This document shows positions 60,778-64,000 of a DNA stretch of 64,000 bases, piece after piece. This DNA comes from Sphingorhabdus sp. Alg239-R122 (GTDB lineage: Bacteria; Pseudomonadota; Alphaproteobacteria; Sphingomonadales; Sphingomonadaceae), in contig NZ_UNRC01000001.1 of the NCBI RefSeq assembly GCF_900537065.1, positions 310,001 through 374,000 of the forward strand, in the 5' to 3' direction. A model generated the notes under the pieces. It saw only the letters and a program-made list of their open reading frames with translations. It did no database searches and was not told the DNA's origin. The translations under genes and the position numbers were made by a program. Within the stretch, counting starts at the first letter, position 1, and each line of letters opens with the position of its first letter.

Positions 60778-62157
60778 ATGACTGAACGCAATAAATTGTG
60801 GGCAGGTGAACTATCCAAAACGATAAAACTCGCCTGGCCGCTTATCCTCTCCAATCTCACTTTCTCACTTATCGGCGCGACCGATGTATTGATGATCGGT
60901 TGGCTCGGCGCAGAAGAACTGGCGGGCGCTTCGCTGGGCTTCAACCTTGCCATGCTGGCGGCGATATCTTCCATGGGCGTGATGACCGCGAGCGCGCCCA
61001 TGATGGCGAGTGAAATCGGCCGCAAGTGGAACAGCGTGCGCGATGTACGGCGCACGTTCCGGCAAAGTTTCTGGGTCGCCATCACCATTATGGTGCCCGT
61101 CTGGCTGATCCTGTGGAACGCTGAAGCAATACTGCTCACGCTGGGGCAATTGCCTGAACTCGCTGCAAAGGCGCAAACCTATGTACGCATCTATATGTTT
61201 TCGATCCTCCCCTTCCTGTTCACCATTGTGATACGCAATTTCATTTCGGCACTGGAACGACCGAGATGGGCGATGGTGATTGGCATGCTGGGTGTGCTGG
61301 CCAATATCGCTTTCAACTATGTGCTTATATTCGGCAAACTCGGCTTTCCCGCGCTCGGTATTGTCGGTGCAGGCATAGGCAGCATCCTGACCAATTTGGT
61401 GATGTTTGCAGGCATGGCAATCGTGCTAACCACTGACAGGCAATTTCGCCGTTACCGCTTGTTTGGCAATTTCTGGCGCGTGGATTGGGAGCGGTATCGT
61501 AGCGTCTGGAAGCTTGGTCTTCCTATCGGTGTTACCTTTGCGCTGGAAGGCGGCGTGTTCAGCGCGGCTGTGCTGCTAATGGGTCTTATCGATACGCTTT
61601 CCGTGGCTGCGCACGCCATCGCGCTGCAAATCGCCTCGCTCAGCTTTATGGTGCCGATGGGTATCGCGCAGGCAGCAACGGTGCGGGTTGGCATCGGCTA
61701 TGGCAGGAAAGACAATGCCCTGATCCACCGCGCGGGCTGGACAGCCTTTGTGCTGGGAACAGGCTTCATGACACTGACGGCCGCGATTATCTGGATTTTT
61801 CCGGAGCCTCTGGCGGGCCTGTTTATTGATTATGACAACCCACAATCAACGGCAGTGCTCGCGCTGGCAGTCAAGTTCCTCGCCATTGCAGCATTGTTCC
61901 AGATTGTCGATGGCGCGCAGGTGGTGGGCGCAGGGATGCTGCGCGGACTGCACGACACCACCCTGCCAATGGTTTTCGCCGCATTCGGCTACTGGATTGT
62001 CGGCATCGGTGTAGGTGCAGGCCTTGCCTTCTGGGCCGACTGGCGCGGTGAAGGCCTATGGGCAGGACTTGCTGCAGGACTGGGTGTGGTGGCCGTGCTG
62101 ATGCTTGTAAGGTGGGTTATGCGGGCGCGGTTAGGATTGTTGCCGAAAGCTGGTTAA
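60778..62157 (+). CDS. MATE family efflux transporter (NorM-like)
   Basis: 459 residues with 12 predicted membrane segments in two MatE repeats: WPLILSNLTFSLIGATDVLMIGWLG in the first and LGLPIGVTFALEGGVFSAAVLLMG in the second. Such proteins use Na+ or H+ gradients to expel organic cations. The ATG at 60778 (MTERNKLWAGEL) is preferred; the frame upstream to 60718 overlaps the previous gene. Substrate is unknown. Confidence 0.9.
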   Translation: MTERNKLWAGELSKTIKLAWPLILSNLTFSLIGATDVLMIGWLGAEELAGASLGFNLAMLAAISSMGVMTASAPMMASEIGRKWNSVRDVRRTFRQSFWVAITIMVPVWLILWNAEAILLTLGQLPELAAKAQTYVRIYMFSILPFLFTIVIRNFISALERPRWAMVIGMLGVLANIAFNYVLIFGKLGFPALGIVGAGIGSILTNLVMFAGMAIVLTTDRQFRRYRLFGNFWRVDWERYRSVWKLGLPIGVTFALEGGVFSAAVLLMGLIDTLSVAAHAIALQIASLSFMVPMGIAQAATVRVGIGYGRKDNALIHRAGWTAFVLGTGFMTLTAAIIWIFPEPLAGLFIDYDNPQSTAVLALAVKFLAIAALFQIVDGAQVVGAGMLRGLHDTTLPMVFAAFGYWIVGIGVGAGLAFWADWRGEGLWAGLAAGLGVVAVLMLVRWVMRARLGLLPKAG

Positions 62158-62191
62158 CCTTTGCTTGATGAATCCTTTCTAAAACAGTGAT

Positions 62192-62695
62192 ATGCTGCAA
62201 ACACCGATACAATCAGACATTGCTCTCGAGCCGTGTGAATTCACTCTGCTTGATCGGGCTTATGCAATCCGTGGTGAATATCTTGATCATTGTGCCAAAG
62301 TAGAAGACTGGATTTGCAAGGCACTTAGGCACGCCGACGGTATGGGAATCAAAATTAAGCAGCCATATCTCTTTGGCCAAAAGCTGAAGGCGGCCATAGA
62401 TTTGGCCCAACAAACGCCAAACCCCTTTCGAAAACCGGAAGCAGTTTTAAAGCGCTTAAAGGAATTTCAAAGCTATGCAGACATGAGAGGTTGGTTAGGC
62501 CATGCCATAATAACAGTTGCGCAAAGTGAGCAGGGTGAAGAACTGATTATTTTTATAAAGCCTGGTTCAAACGATGCCATTCCAGGCCACGAAGCGAAAT
62601 GTATCAGCTTTATCCACGCCAAAACAATCAACTCATCCCTGAAAGGGTTGGCTAAACTAATCTGCGATCAAAACATAAAGGCAATCAAAGCTTAA
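62192..62695 (+). CDS. Hypothetical protein, no recognised family
   Basis: 167 residues, no signal peptide or membrane segment. The N-terminal half is helical with acidic and aromatic residues (EYLDHCAKVEDWICKALRHADG), then KQPYLFGQKLKAAIDLA, and the C-terminal half has a strand-rich part (GHAIITVAQSEQGEELIIFIKPG). It has five Cys, not in a zinc-like spacing. By eye its codons are more AT-rich than the neighbouring MATE and grpE genes, which might reflect recent gain. It converges on grpE with a four-base overlap at the stops. Confidence 0.65.
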   Translation: MLQTPIQSDIALEPCEFTLLDRAYAIRGEYLDHCAKVEDWICKALRHADGMGIKIKQPYLFGQKLKAAIDLAQQTPNPFRKPEAVLKRLKEFQSYADMRGWLGHAIITVAQSEQGEELIIFIKPGSNDAIPGHEAKCISFIHAKTINSSLKGLAKLICDQNIKAIKA

Positions 62696-63300
62696 TCCGG
62701 TTTTTTCGCCACGCCAACCATCGCTGCCCGCAGCAATCGTTCCTTATACATATAACCGGCCTGCATTTCCTGCACGATCGTGCCCGGCTCTTCCTCATCG
62801 CTCGGGATTTCGATCATTGCCTGGTGCTGGTTGGGGTCGAGCGGCATGCCTTTGGCAGGAATACGGGTAACGCCATGCTTGCCAAACACCGTGTCGAGCT
62901 CACGGTGGGTGGCCTGAAGGCCGGTAATCAGGCCCTTCCACTTTTCCTCGTCACGAATTTCTTCAGGGATAGCGTCCATTGCCCGGGCAAGGTTATCCGC
63001 CACTGACAGGATATCACGCGCAAACGGGGTCGCCGCATAGGCTTTTGCATCCTGCGCATCTTTTTCCAGGCGGCGGCGGACATTCTGCGCTTCGGCATGC
63101 GCATAGAGCGTTGCCTGCTTGGCCTCGGCCAGTTCATTTTCCAGCTCGGCTATGCGCGCCTCCAGATCTTGCGCGCCTCCGTCAGCCTTGGCATCGCTTT
63201 CTTCGCGCAGTTCTTCCGGAACACCTTCCAGTTCAGCTTCTACAGCAACATCTTTTTCGGGTGCATCTTTTATATCGTCTTTTTTTGTTTCGTCGCTCAT
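62692..63300 (-). CDS. grpE: Nucleotide exchange factor GrpE
   Basis: 202 residues. An acidic variable N-terminus (~1-45) leads to a long coiled coil (DLEARIAELENELAEAKQATLYAHAEAQNVRRRLEKD), then the conserved ARDILSVADNLARAMDAIP and the beta-wing GVTRIPAKGMPLDPNQHQAMIE, AGYMYKERLLRAAMVGVAKKP. It releases ADP from DnaK. It follows hrcA by 19 bases on the same strand. Confidence 0.97.
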   Translation of the reverse strand: MSDETKKDDIKDAPEKDVAVEAELEGVPEELREESDAKADGGAQDLEARIAELENELAEAKQATLYAHAEAQNVRRRLEKDAQDAKAYAATPFARDILSVADNLARAMDAIPEEIRDEEKWKGLITGLQATHRELDTVFGKHGVTRIPAKGMPLDPNQHQAMIEIPSDEEEPGTIVQEMQAGYMYKERLLRAAMVGVAKKPD

Positions 63301-63319
63301 TTCGCGTAAAAATTCCTGC

Positions 63320-64000
63320 TTATGATTTCATGAGTCTGGTAAGACTTTTCGCTGTGAAATCTACCATGGGGACCACGCGCGCGTAATTCAAGCGTGTCGG
63401 ACCAATAACACCAACGACACCGACCACACGGCCCTCCCCGTCCTTATAGGGCGAAGCGATCACCGATGAACCCGATAATGAAAACAGCTTGTTTTCCGAA
63501 CCGATGAATATCTTGGTCGCTGATGCCTCACGGGCATTGTCGAGCAGCTGGGCAATATCTTCCATTTCCTCAAGTTCATTGAGGAGTGTGCGCACCCGTT
63601 CAAGGTCGTGCACAGCTTCATTGTCGAGCAGGTTGGCCTGCCCCCGCACAATCAGTACGGGCCTGTTGGCACCATCTTTTGACCAAGTCGCGAGCCCCTT
63701 GCGGATAAGCTCGCTGCTCGCCTTGTCAAGCTGTGCCTTGCCGGCCTCAATCTCGCTGCCAATTTCCTTGAGCGCGCTGACCAGATTCTTGCCGTTCAGC
63801 CGGTGTGTTGCATAATTGCTGGCTTCAACGAGCGCACCATCGCTGGTCGCCGGATCAATATCGACCACACGGTTTTCCACGCTGCCATCATCGCCCACCA
63901 GTACGGCCAATGCCTGTGCAGCGGATAAACGCACAAAACTGCATTGGCGCAATACCGGTTCCTTGTTCGGAACCATAACTATGCCTGCACAAGCGGAAAG
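63320..64000 (-). CDS. hrcA: Heat-inducible transcription repressor HrcA, 5' part outside window
   Basis: The C-terminal ~226 residues of HrcA; the frame is open to the right edge (…LSACAGIVMVPNKEP), so the DNA-binding winged helix lies outside. The seen part includes NGKNLVSALKEIGSEI, the IFIGSENKLFSL block and the end VVGVVGVIGPTRLNYARVVPMVDFTAKSL, typical of HrcA. It represses chaperone genes through CIRCE operators. The hrcA-grpE pair is about 3.7 kb from dnaKJ on the same strand. Confidence 0.95.
   Translation of the reverse strand, partial: LSACAGIVMVPNKEPVLRQCSFVRLSAAQALAVLVGDDGSVENRVVDIDPATSDGALVEASNYATHRLNGKNLVSALKEIGSEIEAGKAQLDKASSELIRKGLATWSKDGANRPVLIVRGQANLLDNEAVHDLERVRTLLNELEEMEDIAQLLDNAREASATKIFIGSENKLFSLSGSSVIASPYKDGEGRVVGVVGVIGPTRLNYARVVPMVDFTAKSLTRLMKS

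Overview
The window reads as chromosomal DNA of an alphaproteobacterium, most likely Sphingomonadales. The pointers are GcrA, a DivL-type tyrosine 'histidine kinase', AddAB rather than RecBCD, a dnaK promoter of the alphaproteobacterial sigma-32 type (CTTG-N17-CCTATAT), and several exported proteins of a kind I associate with sphingomonads. Species-level assignment is not possible from the sequence alone. Gene density is very high and I see no insertion sequence, prophage or CRISPR array.

Region 1 (1-5.15 kb) looks accessory. It holds the 3' part of an FG-GAP/ASPIC repeat protein, converging on a three-gene minus-strand operon: nucleotidyltransferase (NTP_transf_5 type), lasso-peptide B2-like cysteine protease, and ABC exporter with fused ATPase. 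The operon starts from an extended -10 promoter just past the 3' end of tRNA-Ser(CGA). No lasso cyclase, RRE/B1 protein or clear precursor is present. This is the most unusual block in the window.

Region 2 (5.2-19.4 kb) is core: hspQ, an ABC-2 permease, the cell-cycle regulator gcrA, parE, a serine hydrolase, recG, sdhE, mfd, a GGDEF/EAL protein, nadK and tRNA-Asn. Region 3 (19.5-25.4 kb) has secA, a TonB-domain protein, argJ, an inositol-monophosphatase-family gene and trxA. Region 4 (25.4-37.9 kb) carries ahcY and then a tightly overlapped minus-strand operon, divL-tsaE-amgK-murU-addB-addA, which combines cell-cycle signalling, tRNA t6A synthesis, peptidoglycan recycling and double-strand-break repair.

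Region 5 (38-44.3 kb) holds a Prx5-type peroxiredoxin, folE, tRNA-Arg, a MutT-like Nudix gene, two tandem Flp pilins without other tad genes, an M48/LysM lipoprotein, accA and xerD. Region 6 (44.3-52.4 kb) has a proline-rich exported protein with a coupled small membrane protein, aroK-aroB, a Kef-type antiporter, a NifU-like scaffold, cvpA and radA. Region 7 (52.4-64 kb) has a patatin-like phospholipase, an MBL-fold lipoprotein, dnaK-dnaJ, a copper chaperone followed by a coupled zincin-like and membrane protein pair and a MATE exporter, an unrecognised gene, and grpE-hrcA, with hrcA running off the right edge. The DnaK machine and its likely repressor HrcA are therefore in two minus-strand blocks separated by about 3.5 kb.
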